DNA of 64,000 bases. It comes from CAWGHZ01 sp963822575. Its GTDB lineage: Bacteria; Pseudomonadota; Alphaproteobacteria; MPNO01; DASWLB01. The translations under genes and the position numbers were made by a program. Under the pieces are notes generated by a model. That model did no database searches. It saw only the letters and a list, made by a program, of their open reading frames with translations, and was not told the origin of the DNA. Shown here one piece after another: positions 1 to 9,135 of this stretch (the first letter of the stretch is position 1; every line of letters starts with the position of its first letter). The stretch lies in contig CAWGHZ010000003.1 of assembly GCA_963822575.1 (NCBI GenBank), positions 248,001 to 312,000 of the forward strand. The letters run 5' to 3'.

Positions 1-101
1 GGGCCGAGCTGCACGGGCGCCCCCGGTGCCGGCTCCTGCGCCGCAGCGGGCGCCGCCAGTGCCGCCAGGACAAGAAGTGCGCTAATGCGTGAAGCGCGCA
101 T
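1..101 (-). CDS. exported protein, N-terminal fragment cut by the window edge
   Basis: Only the first 33 codons are present. They read as a signal peptide: two basic residues, a hydrophobic Leu/Ala core, then an AAA-Q cleavage site near residue 21, followed by a Pro/Ala-rich start of the mature protein. The ATG lies inside the last codons of the small membrane protein upstream in another frame, so the two genes overlap by about 20 bases and are probably translationally coupled. The function cannot be told from this piece; it should act in the periplasm or envelope. Confidence 0.6.
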   Translation of the reverse strand, partial: MRASRISALLVLAALAAPAAAQEPAPGAPVQLG

Positions 102-222
102 CGGGCAGCACCTTGTCGACCTTGGCCGAGGGCGCGGGAATGTCCCAGGTCGCGAGAAAGACCGCGCCGCCGGCGAGCACGACCACGACCACGGCGACGG
201 CGATGAGAGTCAGACAATTCAT
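82..222 (-). CDS. small single-pass membrane protein, 46 aa
   Basis: Begins with ATG and ends with TAG. Residues 4-24 form one very hydrophobic helix rich in Val and Ala (LIAVAVVVVVLAGGAVFLAT). A short periplasm-like tail WDIPAPSAKVDKVLPDARF follows. The motif of a helix followed by W-(D/E)-I-P-x-P is common in small alphaproteobacterial membrane proteins that precede an exported protein, which is the arrangement here. No function is known to me. It is divergent from aroK with a 176-base gap. Confidence 0.6.
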   Translation of the reverse strand: MNCLTLIAVAVVVVVLAGGAVFLATWDIPAPSAKVDKVLPDARFTH

Positions 223-250
223 GGGATCCTGCGGCGCGATTCTATCGACA

Positions 251-280
251 TTGAGCCGCTTCGATCATGTGTGCGATAGT
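251..280 (+). promoter_or_regulatory. possible sigma-70 promoter for aroK-aroB
   Basis: TTGAGC (251-256) and GATAGT (275-280) are separated by 18 bases in the gap upstream of aroK. The match is moderate, the spacing is slightly long, and the start codon is about 110 bases further on. This is a guess from pattern only. Confidence 0.25.
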
Positions 281-398
281 CGACGAACGATGCAACGGAC
301 GCTGAACCGCCAACGTGGCGACAATGCGGCAGTCTATCGGGCCGCACGCCGCCGTTCAACGGGGCCGACCCCGCGCAAACGCGCGCGGTTGAGCGACC

Positions 399-965
399 AT
401 GCGCGCGACTGAGTCGGCCGCGCTCGCGAAGCCGGTCGTCCTCGTCGGGCTGATGGGGGCGGGCAAGACCTGCATCGGCAAGCGGCTCGCCCAGCGACTC
501 GGGCTCGCCTTCGTCGACGCCGACACCGAGATCGAGGAGGCCGCCGGCTGTACCATCACCGACATCTTCAAGTATTACGGCGAGGCGGAGTTCCGCGACG
601 GCGAGCGCCGCGTGATCCTGCGGCTTCTCGACCGCCCACCGCACGTGCTGGCGACCGGCGGCGGCGCGTACATGGACCCGACCGTGCGGGCGCGCATGCG
701 CGACGAGGCGATCACCGTGTGGCTGCGCGCCGACCTCGACCTCCTGGTCAGCCGGGTGACGCGCAAGGGCGAAAGCCGCCCGCTGATCGCCGGCAAGGAC
801 GCGCGCGAGGTGCTGGCGCGCCTGATGGAGGAGCGCTACCCGGTCTATGCCGAGGCCGACATCACCATCGATTCGGCCCGCGAATCGCCCGACGCCACCG
901 TGGCACGCGTGATCGCCGCGCTGAAGGACCACGTCGCCGCGCTCGCCGCGGAGGCCGCGCCGTGA
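399..965 (+). CDS. aroK: shikimate kinase
   Basis: Phosphorylates the 3-hydroxyl of shikimate with ATP in the cytosolic pathway to chorismate. The 188-residue protein has the P-loop GLMGAGKT at residues 17-24, the shikimate-binding VDAD segment near residue 40, the central GGG(A) motif in ATGGGAY near residue 90, and the lid arginine in ESRPLI. Length fits the family. Its TGA overlaps the GTG start of aroB (962), the usual aroK-aroB coupling in this class. Confidence 0.95.
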   Translation: MRATESAALAKPVVLVGLMGAGKTCIGKRLAQRLGLAFVDADTEIEEAAGCTITDIFKYYGEAEFRDGERRVILRLLDRPPHVLATGGGAYMDPTVRARMRDEAITVWLRADLDLLVSRVTRKGESRPLIAGKDAREVLARLMEERYPVYAEADITIDSARESPDATVARVIAALKDHVAALAAEAAP

Positions 966-2090
966 CCGACGCCCCGGCCGCGCTCGCGACGCTCCGTGTC
1001 GCGCTGGGCGCGCGCAGCTACGACATACTGGTGGGCGACGGGCTGATCGCCCGCGCGGGCGCGTTCGTCGCGCCGTTCGTGCGCGCGCGGCCCGCGATCG
1101 TGGTGACCGACGAGACCGTGGCAGGGCTGCACCTTGCCGCGCTCGAATCCTCGCTCGCCGGCGCCGGCGTCGCGAGCCGCGCCGTCGTGCTGCCGCCGGG
1201 CGAGGAGACCAAGAGCTTCGCGCACCTCGAATCGCTGCTCGACCGCATCCTGGCGCTCACGGCCCGAGCGGCGCTCGACCCTGATCGCGCTCGGCGGCGG
1301 GGTGATCGGCGACATCACCGGCTTCGCCGCCGCGATCGTGCTGCGCGGCATCGACTACATCCAGATCCCGACCACCCTGCTGTCGCAGGTCGATTCTTCG
1401 GTCGGCGGCAAGACCGCGATCAATTCGCCGCACGGCAAGAACCTGATCGGCGCTTTCCACCAGCCGCGGCTGGTGCTGGCCGACGTCGGTGCCCTATCGA
1501 CCCTGCCGCGGCGCGAGCTCTTGGCCGGCTATGCCGAGGTGGTGAAGTACGGCCTCCTCGGCGATCCCGCCTTCTTCGACTGGTGCGAGCAGAACGGCGC
1601 CGCGCTGGTGGCGGGCGACGCGGCGGCGCGCCAGTACGCGGTGCTGGAAAGCTGCCGGGCCAAGGCGGAGATCGTCGCCGAGGACGAGCGCGAGGAGGGC
1701 CGCCGCGCGCTCCTCAACCTCGGCCACACGTTCGGCCATGCGCTGGAGGCGGCGACCGGGTTCGGCCCCGATCTCCTGCACGGCGAGGCGGTGGCGATCG
1801 GCATCGTCATGGCGTTCGAGCTGTCGGTCCGGCTGGGGCTCTGCCCCGCCGCCGACCAAGCCCGGGTGCGCCGCCACTTCGCCGCCGTCGGCCTGCCCAC
1901 CGGGCTCGACGCGCTGGGCAATCGCCGGCCCGATCCGGCCGCGCTGGTCGCGCACATGCGGCGCGACAAGAAGGTGCGCGACGGCGCCATCACCTTCATC
2001 CTGGTGCGCGGCATCGGCAAAGCCTTCATCGCCCGCGACGTGGCGCCCGGCGAGGTCGAGACGCTGCTCGCCGGCGCCGCGGCCGCGTGA
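962..2090 (+). CDS. aroB: 3-dehydroquinate synthase, frame broken by one extra base
   Basis: Converts DAHP to 3-dehydroquinate with NAD and a divalent metal. The frame opens at GTG 962, overlapping the aroK stop. It reads a typical N-terminal domain to about 1258 (VVTDETVAGLHL, PPGEETKSF). The family continues at once in the +1 frame with STLIALGGGVIGDITGF, the DSSVGGKTAIN segment and the metal ligands in LNLGHTFGHALE, ending at TGA 2090. Total length is 3n+1. Removing one G from the GG at 1261-1262 gives LTPERRSTLIALGGG and restores one reading frame of about 375 residues. AroB is normally essential for aromatic synthesis and everything else in the gene is intact, so a sequence error is more likely than a true mutation. 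Confidence 0.9.
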
Positions 2091-2144
2091 ACGCAGCCGT
2101 TCCTTGACACAACCCCGTCCGACCCTTCCCCTGGGGACCGACCG

Positions 2145-3440
2145 ATGACGAGTTCGCTCATGCTGACGATGGGCGTCATCGCCCTTCTGTTGGTGATGTC
2201 CGCATTCTTCGCCTCGTCCGAAACTGCGCTGACCGCCGCCTCGCGCCCACGCATGCACGAGCTGGCGCGCCATGGCAACCATCGAGCCACGCTGGTCAAC
2301 CGGCTGCGCGCCCGGCAGGAGCAGATGATCGGTGCGGTGCTGCTGGGCAACAACCTGGTGAACATCCTGGCCTCGGCGCTCGCCACCAGCGTGCTGATCG
2401 AGGCGTTCGGCAAGTCGGGCGTCGTCTACGCCACCGCGATCATGACCGTGCTGGTCCTGATCCTGGGCGAGGTGCTGCCCAAGACCTACGCCATCGCGCG
2501 GCCCGACCGCACCGCCCTCGCCCTCGCCCCGGCGCTTCGGACCGTGGTCGCCGTGCTGTCGCCCGCGACCGAGGCGGTGCAATGGATCGTGACGGTGCTG
2601 CTGCGCATCGCCGGCGTGCGCCCGACCGCGGAGGACCAGCAGGCGCTGGCCGAGGCGCTGCGCGGCGCCATCGAGCTGCACCGCGGCGGTCAGGGCGCGA
2701 TCGAGCACGAGCGCGCCATGCTGCGCTCGATCCTCGACCTCGACGACGTGGAGGTCGGCAAGATCATGCAGCACCGCAAGGACGTGGTGATGGTCGACGC
2801 CGACGAGCCGACGAGCCGCATCGTCGAGCAGGTGGTCGAAAGCCCCTTCACCCGCATCCCGATGTATCGCGGCGATCCCGACAATATCGTGGGCGTCCTG
2901 CACGCCAAGGCGGTGCTGCGTGCCTGGCGCGCCCATCGCGACGACCTCGATTCGTTCGATTTGAACGAGGTGGCGACCAAGCCTTGGTTCATCCCCGAAT
3001 CGACCTCGCTTCTCGAGCAGCTCCAGGCCTTCCGCCGCCAGCGCGAGCATTTCGCGCTGGTGGTCGACGAGTACGGCGCGCTGATGGGGGTCGTCACGCT
3101 GGAAGACATTCTCGAGGAGATCGTCGGCGAGATCTCCGACGAGCACGACGTGGTGCTGGTGGGCGTGCGTCCGCAGGCGGACGGCAGCTACATCGTCAAC
3201 GGCGCGGTCACGGTGCGCGACCTCAACCGGCGATTCGAATGGAACCTGCCCGATGAGGAGGCGGCGACCATCGCCGGGCTCGTCATCCACGAGGCGCGCA
3301 TCATCCCCGAGGTCGGCCAGACCTTCTCGTTCCACGGCTTCCGCTTCGAGATTCTGCGGCGCCAGCGCAACCAGATCACGCTCATCCGCGTCACCCCGCC
3401 CAAGAAGCCGATGAACGAGGACGAGGACCTGACGGGGTAG
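2145..3440 (+). CDS. HlyC/CorC (CNNM) family membrane transporter
   Basis: A 431-residue protein with the classical order of this family. There is an N-terminal DUF21 region with several membrane helices (starting LTMGVIALLLVMSAFFASSETALTAA, and GNNLVNILASALATSVL). Two CBS domains follow at about residues 205-330, including LVVDEYGALMGVVTLEDILEEIVGEI. A C-terminal transporter-associated CorC/HlyC domain ends the protein. Relatives act in magnesium/cobalt efflux or homeostasis. It lies 54 bases after aroB on the same strand, a conserved neighbourhood in alphaproteobacteria. A TTGACA at 2104-2109 could be a private promoter, but the -10 is poor. Confidence 0.9.
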   Translation: MTSSLMLTMGVIALLLVMSAFFASSETALTAASRPRMHELARHGNHRATLVNRLRARQEQMIGAVLLGNNLVNILASALATSVLIEAFGKSGVVYATAIMTVLVLILGEVLPKTYAIARPDRTALALAPALRTVVAVLSPATEAVQWIVTVLLRIAGVRPTAEDQQALAEALRGAIELHRGGQGAIEHERAMLRSILDLDDVEVGKIMQHRKDVVMVDADEPTSRIVEQVVESPFTRIPMYRGDPDNIVGVLHAKAVLRAWRAHRDDLDSFDLNEVATKPWFIPESTSLLEQLQAFRRQREHFALVVDEYGALMGVVTLEDILEEIVGEISDEHDVVLVGVRPQADGSYIVNGAVTVRDLNRRFEWNLPDEEAATIAGLVIHEARIIPEVGQTFSFHGFRFEILRRQRNQITLIRVTPPKKPMNEDEDLTG

Positions 3441-3475
3441 GCGCTAGACCTTGCTCGTCGCTCGGACGGTGCGCG

Positions 3476-4651
3476 CTAGACCGTCGACGGATCCGGCAGC
3501 GGGTCGGTGCCGCGGCCAACGTGGTAGGCGCCCTGCGGGTAGTCGACCACGGTCGAGCGGAATTCGGAGTTGGTCTGGTAGCGCCAAGCCTCCTCCGACT
3601 CGCCGAAGAAGAAGCCGAAGATGCCGTAGCGCTTGCCGCGCGTCACCGGCGTCGCCTCGTGCAGCAGCGAGGCCGAGAACACCACCATCGAGCCCGTCTC
3701 GGGCGCATAGAGCTGCGGGCCGAACTCGGGGAAGGTGAGGTAGCCGCCCTCGTACTCGCCGCAATTCAGGTTGATGGTGAAGCCGAACATGCGGTGCTTC
3801 ATGCGCGGCACGTTCTCGTCGCGGTGCGGACCGAACCGGCCCTGCTCGCTCCCGTCATAACAGCCGAGCCGCATCGTCTCGACGCGCGTCACCCGGTACT
3901 TGAACGCCTTGAACATCTCCGGGAAGACGCGGCGGCGGAACAGCGCGAACATCGCCTGCGCCTCCGGCCCGTCGTCCTGCACCATCGCGTCCTCGCGCAC
4001 CTTGGTCTGGGTGACGTGGTAGACGGTCGAAACGTCGGTCGTCCCGCCGCGATAACGGTTCGACCGCTCGAACAGCGCGATCAGCCGGTGGCAGAGCTGC
4101 ACCGGCAGCACGTTTGGCAGCACCAGCACCGGCGCGTGCGACACGACGACGTGCGGCGGCAGCGCGGCGCGGTAGGCGCGGATGTGGCCGAGCGCGATCT
4201 CGCACGCGTCGCCTTCAGCGGGGTCGACCGCGCGCTCGATGCGCATGTTGGGCGAGAGCAGCAGCACCTTCGCCGCGTCGGCGAACCCCATCCCCGCCGC
4301 CTGGCCGGCGGCGAAGGCCGGGTCCGACAGCACCGGCATGGGCAGGCCCATCATCAGCGTGAGGGTCGCGTTCTGGGCGGGCGGATCGGCGGTGACGACG
4401 ACGATCTGCGCGCCGAGCTCGTCGAACGCCCCCGCCCGGTCGCGGAAGCCGGCGAGGACCGGCATCGCCGCCTCGCCGGTGCGGGCGAGGATCAGCACGG
4501 TCGGCCGGCCGCAATGGCTGTCGGAATAGAGCGAGTAGCCGCCGCCTTCGATGTCCGCCCAGGCGTATTCCGGCACGGGCTCGCCCGGCTCGAGCCGGAT
4601 TTGGGCGAGGTGCGGCGGGGGCGCGGCGGCGTGCAGCGTGTCGGTCGACAT
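3476..4651 (-). CDS. thioredoxin-fold / prolyl-4-hydroxylase-type 2OG-Fe(II) oxygenase fusion
   Basis: This 391-residue protein has two parts. Residues 20-165 look like an AhpC/redoxin fold (LILARTGEAAMPVL, AQIVVVTADP, MPVLSDP) but show no peroxidatic cysteine at the usual place, so that domain is probably non-catalytic or regulatory. Residues 175-350 are a P4Hc-type dioxygenase with the iron ligands H276-x-D278 (PHRDEN) and H331 (LLHEATPV), and a basic 2OG-binding residue in TRGKRYGIFGFF (340-341). It should hydroxylate an unknown substrate with oxygen and 2-oxoglutarate. It is divergent from the DUF6445 gene at 4793. The substrate cannot be inferred. Confidence 0.8.
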   Translation of the reverse strand: MSTDTLHAAAPPPHLAQIRLEPGEPVPEYAWADIEGGGYSLYSDSHCGRPTVLILARTGEAAMPVLAGFRDRAGAFDELGAQIVVVTADPPAQNATLTLMMGLPMPVLSDPAFAAGQAAGMGFADAAKVLLLSPNMRIERAVDPAEGDACEIALGHIRAYRAALPPHVVVSHAPVLVLPNVLPVQLCHRLIALFERSNRYRGGTTDVSTVYHVTQTKVREDAMVQDDGPEAQAMFALFRRRVFPEMFKAFKYRVTRVETMRLGCYDGSEQGRFGPHRDENVPRMKHRMFGFTINLNCGEYEGGYLTFPEFGPQLYAPETGSMVVFSASLLHEATPVTRGKRYGIFGFFFGESEEAWRYQTNSEFRSTVVDYPQGAYHVGRGTDPLPDPSTV

Positions 4652-4792
4652 GGAATCCCCTCCCGCGGCTTGGGCATTCCGATGCTAGGCCCGTCCCGGA
4701 ACTCGGGCCAGTGTATTTTCTGCCGCAGCCCTTCTCCCCGTCCTCGACGAAGACCATGTTTTCGGCGCCATGTACGAGAGAATCATCCTTCG

Positions 4793-5533
4793 ATGTACCA
4801 GTCCGTCATCGTCCTCGACGATTTCTACCAGGACGCCATGCAGATTCGCGAAATGGCGCTGGGGCTGGAATACCCCGACCATCGCGGCGAGGCCTACTAT
4901 GCGGGCCGAAATTCGCGACACGCGCTGATCAACCAGGGGATCGTCGACACGCTGTCACGCGTCGTGTGCGACCGACTCGCGCCGGCGCCGAAGAGCGCCA
5001 CGGGCCATTTCCGCATCGGGCTCGCGGGCGACGTGCCGCGCCAGGACATCCACATCGACCCGTATCGCGACTGGGCCGGGATTGTCTATTTTTCGCGACC
5101 GGAGCATTGCCGGGGCGGCACCACTTTCTGGCGCCACAAGAGGCTCGGCATCGAGTCGATGCCGTCCGACGCCGAGACGATCCAGGCGCTTGGCTACGAG
5201 GATTACGAGCAGATGCGCAATCGCATCGCCGAGGAGGACGGCGTCGACCGGACGAAGTGGGAGCCGATCATGACGGTGCCCATGCGGTTCAACCGGTGCC
5301 TGTTGTTCCGGTCGTGGTTGTGGCACTCGCACGCCGAGAATTTCGGCAACTCGATCGAGAACGGCCGGCTGATCCAGGTGTTCTTCTTCGACATCGTGCG
5401 CGGCCAGGTCCAGCCGAAGCCCCTGTTCGACATGCCGCCCGCCGCAACGCCGGTGCCGCACCCGAGCATCGCTGGTAGGGGCGCCACGATCTCTCTGCCG
5501 GGTTCGGCGATCACCCCGCCCAAGCGGCCCTGA
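4793..5533 (+). CDS. DUF6445-like protein, probable 2OG-Fe(II) oxygenase fold
   Basis: 246 residues starting MYQSVIVLDDFYQDA, the opening I associate with DUF6445. A candidate iron triad is visible: H87-x-D89 in RQDIHIDP and a distal His at 178 or 180 in LWHSHAENF, with R192 in GRLIQVFFF where the 2-oxoglutarate carboxylate would bind. The segment WAGIVYFSRPEHCRGGTTFW is typical of the double-stranded beta-helix core. No membrane or signal segment is seen. ATG 4793 is preferred because the family starts there. The substrate is unknown. Neighbouring genes on both sides belong to the same superfamily. Confidence 0.65.
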   Translation: MYQSVIVLDDFYQDAMQIREMALGLEYPDHRGEAYYAGRNSRHALINQGIVDTLSRVVCDRLAPAPKSATGHFRIGLAGDVPRQDIHIDPYRDWAGIVYFSRPEHCRGGTTFWRHKRLGIESMPSDAETIQALGYEDYEQMRNRIAEEDGVDRTKWEPIMTVPMRFNRCLLFRSWLWHSHAENFGNSIENGRLIQVFFFDIVRGQVQPKPLFDMPPAATPVPHPSIAGRGATISLPGSAITPPKRP

Positions 5534-5605
5534 TCGGCCCCCGATCCCGAGTACGGCCTCGAGGGGGCGGAGCGGCGTCGCGGAATCTCGAACGGTCGCC
5601 GCTTT

Positions 5606-6200
5606 TCAGTCCGTCGCCGAGCGGGCATCGGCCCGCGAATAGCTGAGATAGGTCCCGACGATGTATTTGCGCCCGGAGACGGGCGCCATGCCGGCGTGCG
5701 GGTACATCCAGATCGGCGGGAACATGAGAAGCCGCCCCTGGCGCGGCGCGACCCGGACGTCGAGCTTGCCGAACCAGGTCTCGCCGCCCTCGGCGACGTC
5801 GTTGAGATACCACAGCACGGCCAGCATGCGGTGCATCGAGCCCTGGTGCGTGACGTCGACGTGCGGCGGGAACATGCCCGAAGGCTCGGCCTCGTAGCGC
5901 TTGATCTTGAAGCCCTCCAGCAGATAGGGGAAGAGCTGGTGGTCGGTGTCGGACATGTAGCGCCGCACATAGACGCCGCAGCTTTCGATCAGCGCCTGCT
6001 CGGCCTCGCGCAGGGCGGACGATTTCGCCGAATTCGAGCTGCGCCCAGCGCCCGGTGGCCTGGCCGTCGCCCAGCGGAAACTGGCGCTCGAACGTCGTAT
6101 GCAGGTCGGGAGCGGCCTCGAACCCCTCGACGATCCGTCGGCAAAGGGCGGGGTCGAGCGCCGCGTCGTAGACCCGGATGAAATGGCGGATGTCGTACAT
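5606..6200 (-). CDS. 2OG-Fe(II) oxygenase (P4Hc type), frame broken by one extra base
   Basis: Starts MYDIRHFIRVYDAALDPALCRRIVEGFE at ATG 6200. The frame runs into unrelated sequence near 6024, while the +1 frame continues LREAEQALIESCGVYVRRYM and the catalytic core to the stop at 5606. The core has H-x-D in PPHVDVTHQ, a distal His in YPHAGMAP and GRKYIVGTYL. Length is 3n+1; removing one T from the TTT at 6023-6025 joins the halves into about 197 residues. This is the third gene of the 2OG superfamily in a row. Function beyond oxygenase is unknown. Confidence 0.7.
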
Positions 6201-6229
6201 CGGGCGCGCAGTATAGCGCGCCCCCCGGC

Positions 6230-6602
6230 TCAGGACGAGGCGGCGCGGTCCTCGTCGTCGAGTTCCTGGGCGCTCACGTTCTCGAAGCGCCACGCAACAC
6301 CGGCCGGCATGGACCTGCCGAGCTCTGCGGCGAGGCGCGCGGTCGTCGCGCCGTCGGAAGCGGCGGCGCGCTCGGCGTGCCCGGCCAGCCGGTCGACCAG
6401 GGCGGCAAGCCGGCGGTTCGAACTCGGCCAAGGGCCCGAGCCGCGACCGGACATGGTCGCGTTCGGCGGCGCGGGCGGCGAATCGCGCCTCGACCGCGCA
6501 CAGGAGGCGGTCCAGCGTGGCATGGGCGTCGCGGCGGCGCGCGTCGAGCGCGGCAAGGTCCTGCCGCGCGGAAGCGATGCGATCGGCCAGGCGCGCGGCC
6601 AT
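6230..6602 (-). CDS. small coiled-coil protein of unknown function, frame broken by one extra base
   Basis: ATG 6602 begins MAARLADRIASARQDLAALD, continuing as a charged, Ala/Arg/Leu-rich helix with heptad spacing. The frame fails near 6417. Removing one base of the TT at 6417-6418 joins it to EFDRRLAALVDRLAGHAERAAA and a C-terminus WRFENVSAQELDDEDRAASS, giving about 123 residues. The gene lies 29 bases upstream of the 2OG oxygenase gene on the same strand. I do not recognise a family; a helical partner or chaperone-like protein is possible but not shown. Confidence 0.5.
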
Positions 6603-6844
6603 GGCAGGCTCCCCACAAAGTGACCGTCCAACGTCGCAAGCCATCCTTACGTTTCGGTAAAGCTGGATTGCGGAAATTGTCGACGGCATGTGGACGATCC
6701 CCCTTGTCGCGCCCGCCGCGCCTTCATATGATTCCACGCTATGGTCACCCGGTTTGGGGGATCCGCCGGGACCGGTTGTCGGGCCCGGAAGGTGCGGGCG
6801 TTGCGCGCTTCCCGCCGACGCAACCGAAGCGAGGAACGACTCCC

Positions 6845-7771
6845 TTGGATCTCGTCACCCAGATGCGGGTCTTCGTGCGTGTCGCGGAGGCCCAGGGGTT
6901 TACGGCTGCCGCGCGTCAGCTCGGCGTCTCCAAATCGGTGGTCAGCAAGTATGTCGGCGAGCTGGAGGATCGGCTGGGCGTCCGGCTGTTCCATCGCACG
7001 ACGCGCTCGCTGAGCCTGACCGAACACGGCGCCGGCTACTATGAGCGCTGCACCCATATCCTGGCCGAGATCGAGGAGGCCGAGGCAGCCATCGGGGCGA
7101 TCGACGACGAACCGCGCGGCACGGTGCGCGTGCTGCTGCCGGTCGCGTTCGGGCTGGAGCGCGTTCTGCCCGCGTTTCCCGAGCTTCTGGCGCGCGCGCC
7201 GAAGCTGAACGTCGACCTGGTGCTCGACGATTTCTCCGACGTGGCCTCGGAATCGATGGCCGACGTCGCGGTCCGGCTGTGCGACGAGGAGGAGGGCCCG
7301 CCCGCCGAAGCGCAGATTCTGGCGGACCTGCCGACCGTCCTGGTCGGCGCACCCGCCTATGTCGACGCCACCGCTGCGCCCACCGCGCCACACGACCTCG
7401 CCTTCCACAACTGCCTCACCCTGGCCCGGCCGCTCGCGGACACAAGCTGGCGGCTTATGGGCGCGAGCGGCGTCCAGCTCGTGCGGGTCACCGGCACGTT
7501 CCAGTCGAACAGCCTGGAGGCGCTGCGCCGCGCGGTAATGGCCGGGATGGGCCTCGCCGTCCTGCCGCTCGATCTGGTGGCCGAGGATGTGAAGGCCGGC
7601 CGGCTGGTCCGCGTGCTCGACGGGTTCCAGACCGCCGACTGGGTGCTGATCGCCGCGCGCGCGTCGAACGACCCGCCGCCGGCCCGCGTGCGCGCCGTTC
7701 TCGATCTTCTGACAAAGGCTGCTGCCGGACTCGCCGCGCCAGCGCGCGGCACGGTGCGCACGGCCGCCTGA
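6845..7771 (+). CDS. LysR family transcriptional regulator
   Basis: 308 residues. The N-terminal winged helix-turn-helix is clear (MRVFVRVAEAQGFTAAARQLGVSKSVVSKYVGELEDRLGVRLF, split here by its regular LysR spacing). A substrate-binding domain follows from about residue 90 and is of the CrgA/DsdC-like short type. The TTG at 6845 has an AGGA at 6832-6835 about nine bases upstream and is preferred to the internal ATG at 6863. No obvious target sits divergently beside it; the 242-base region upstream separates it from the minus-strand coiled-coil gene. Confidence 0.85.
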   Translation: MDLVTQMRVFVRVAEAQGFTAAARQLGVSKSVVSKYVGELEDRLGVRLFHRTTRSLSLTEHGAGYYERCTHILAEIEEAEAAIGAIDDEPRGTVRVLLPVAFGLERVLPAFPELLARAPKLNVDLVLDDFSDVASESMADVAVRLCDEEEGPPAEAQILADLPTVLVGAPAYVDATAAPTAPHDLAFHNCLTLARPLADTSWRLMGASGVQLVRVTGTFQSNSLEALRRAVMAGMGLAVLPLDLVAEDVKAGRLVRVLDGFQTADWVLIAARASNDPPPARVRAVLDLLTKAAAGLAAPARGTVRTAA

Positions 7772-8063
7772 TCCTGCCGGGGCCGCGACGCGACGCGGCC
7801 GCCGGTCTGGCTGGCTGTGCCGCATTCCGCCGCCGCCGGGTCGAGTGGCCTCGAACCGGCCTTAGCCGGGCCCGACGCTTTCCCGTATCTCATTGAAATT
7901 GCGACGTTAAATCCCGCTGCCGCGGCGCCGGCGAAGCGGGTGTCGGTGGCCTTTACAGCATTTTGGGCGAGTCGGCCAAAAACTGTCGGAAGTTTTTACA
8001 ACTGGCCCTTCCCGACCCCTTTGAAAATCCCCTAAGCCCCTGATTTGCATGAATTCTGTAAAG

Positions 8064-8080
8064 TTGGCACGAATCTTGCA
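8064..8080 (+). promoter_or_regulatory. sigma-54 (RpoN) promoter for the PEP-CTERM gene
   Basis: TTGGCACG-AATC-TTGCA matches the sigma-54 consensus TGGCACG-N4-TTGC almost completely. The GG at 8066-8067 and GC at 8078-8079 have the required 10 bases between them. The predicted start is near 8091, 67 bases before the ATG. The 386-base gene-free region 7772-8157 also holds TTTACA at 7952-7957 and 7995-8000 and its complement TGTAAA at 8057-8062, candidate half-sites for an enhancer-binding protein. In the EPS/PEP-CTERM literature, sigma-54 with the PrsK/PrsR pair controls such genes; that link is inference here. Confidence 0.75.
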
Positions 8081-8157
8081 TAGATTTCGACAGGACGCCC
8101 AACCACACGACGGGCGGGGATCAACGGGCCGGAAGGCCCAAACATCGGAGGCGCGTT

Positions 8158-9112
8158 ATGACGGTCTCGAGGACAAGTTTCAGGGCAGGGCTTCTCGGCG
8201 CAGCCGCGCTCGTCGCCTTCGGCGTGATGCCCAGCGGTGCGGCCCATGCGGGGTTTTTGGTCGTTGACGATTTCAATGTTACGTACAATTCGACTAAATC
8301 ATCTCCTCGTTGGTAATCCTTTAAATTGTACCGACGGAACCCACCTTGTCGCGGGGGTTCCCGGTTGCAACGCTGGTACCGGACCCTATGATCTGGCTCA
8401 GTATGGAAATGAGGGCTCTTTGAGCACCTCCAACGTGCTTGGTGGCGCGAGGCAGTCGGCGCTGGGCATCTTTACTCCTCTACCCGCTGACCCCGCAAAC
8501 GCCGCTCATCTCACAATAAGCCATATCACCGGATTGGCAATTCAGGCCAACGATCCGTCGGTGTCGGCTTGGGCGCAATTTTTGTGGGACGGCAACTCGA
8601 ACAGCGCTGACTGCTTCGGGGCCGGTTGTTCTAAGGGCGCTGTCGACGCGGGCGCATCAACGGCTCTCGGTGGAAGCGCTGGTGTGGCGGCGGACCTGTC
8701 CGGGTATAACGGCCTTTCATTGACCATCAACTCAGTCGACTTGGCATACGGAATTGCGGCGATTCTTTGGTCGAACCCCACGACGGCCGAGTTTATGACA
8801 GTGGACCTGCCCGCGATCAGTTCGCCGACGGATGTCTTCCTTGATTTCAGCACTCTGTCGTCGTGCACCACTGGAACCCTTGATGTGCCGAGCGACGGAT
8901 TCGTTTGCCCTGCCGGAGTTGGAAGCGGTTTCGACCTCCACCACATTACTGCAATCAGTCTGCTGCTGAACACACATGCAGAGCCACAGACCGACCTTCA
9001 GCTTGACGCGGTTAGATTGGTTCCCGAGCCGATGTCTCTGGCTCTGCTCGGCACCGGCCTGTTCGGCCTCGGCGTGATCCGCCGGCGGAAGGGCGCGAAG
9101 AAGGCCGCGTAA
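8158..9112 (+). CDS. PEP-CTERM sorted exported protein, frame broken by one extra base
   Basis: ATG 8158 follows a GGAGG-type site (8147-8151). A signal peptide (FRAGLLGAAALVAFGVM, cleavage near AHA-G) leads to FLVVDDFNV. The frame then stops at TAA, while the +1 frame carries the rest. Removing one A of AAA at 8296-8298 gives NSTNHLLVGNPLNC and one protein of about 317 residues. The C-terminus has VPEP, a hydrophobic helix (MSLALLGTGLFGLGVI) and RRRKGAKK, the PEP-CTERM signal cut by an exosortase. The middle has many Ser/Thr/Asn/Gly residues and a few paired cysteines. The codon use is less GC-rich than the neighbours, as is usual for such surface proteins. Biological role unknown; probably extracellular matrix or surface. 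Confidence 0.8.
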
Positions 9113-9135
9113 TCTCCTCCCTGAGAGGCGATCCC

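Noticed and set aside
719..2107. A 462-codon Arg/Pro-rich frame through aroK/aroB, and many like it on both strands
   Set aside because: Composition (Arg/Ala/Pro runs) and overlap with real families show these are out-of-frame shadows of high-GC genes.
8237..9112. PEP-CTERM protein starting at ATG 8237
   Set aside because: That start has no signal peptide and no ribosome site, while ATG 8158 has both and joins after removal of one A.
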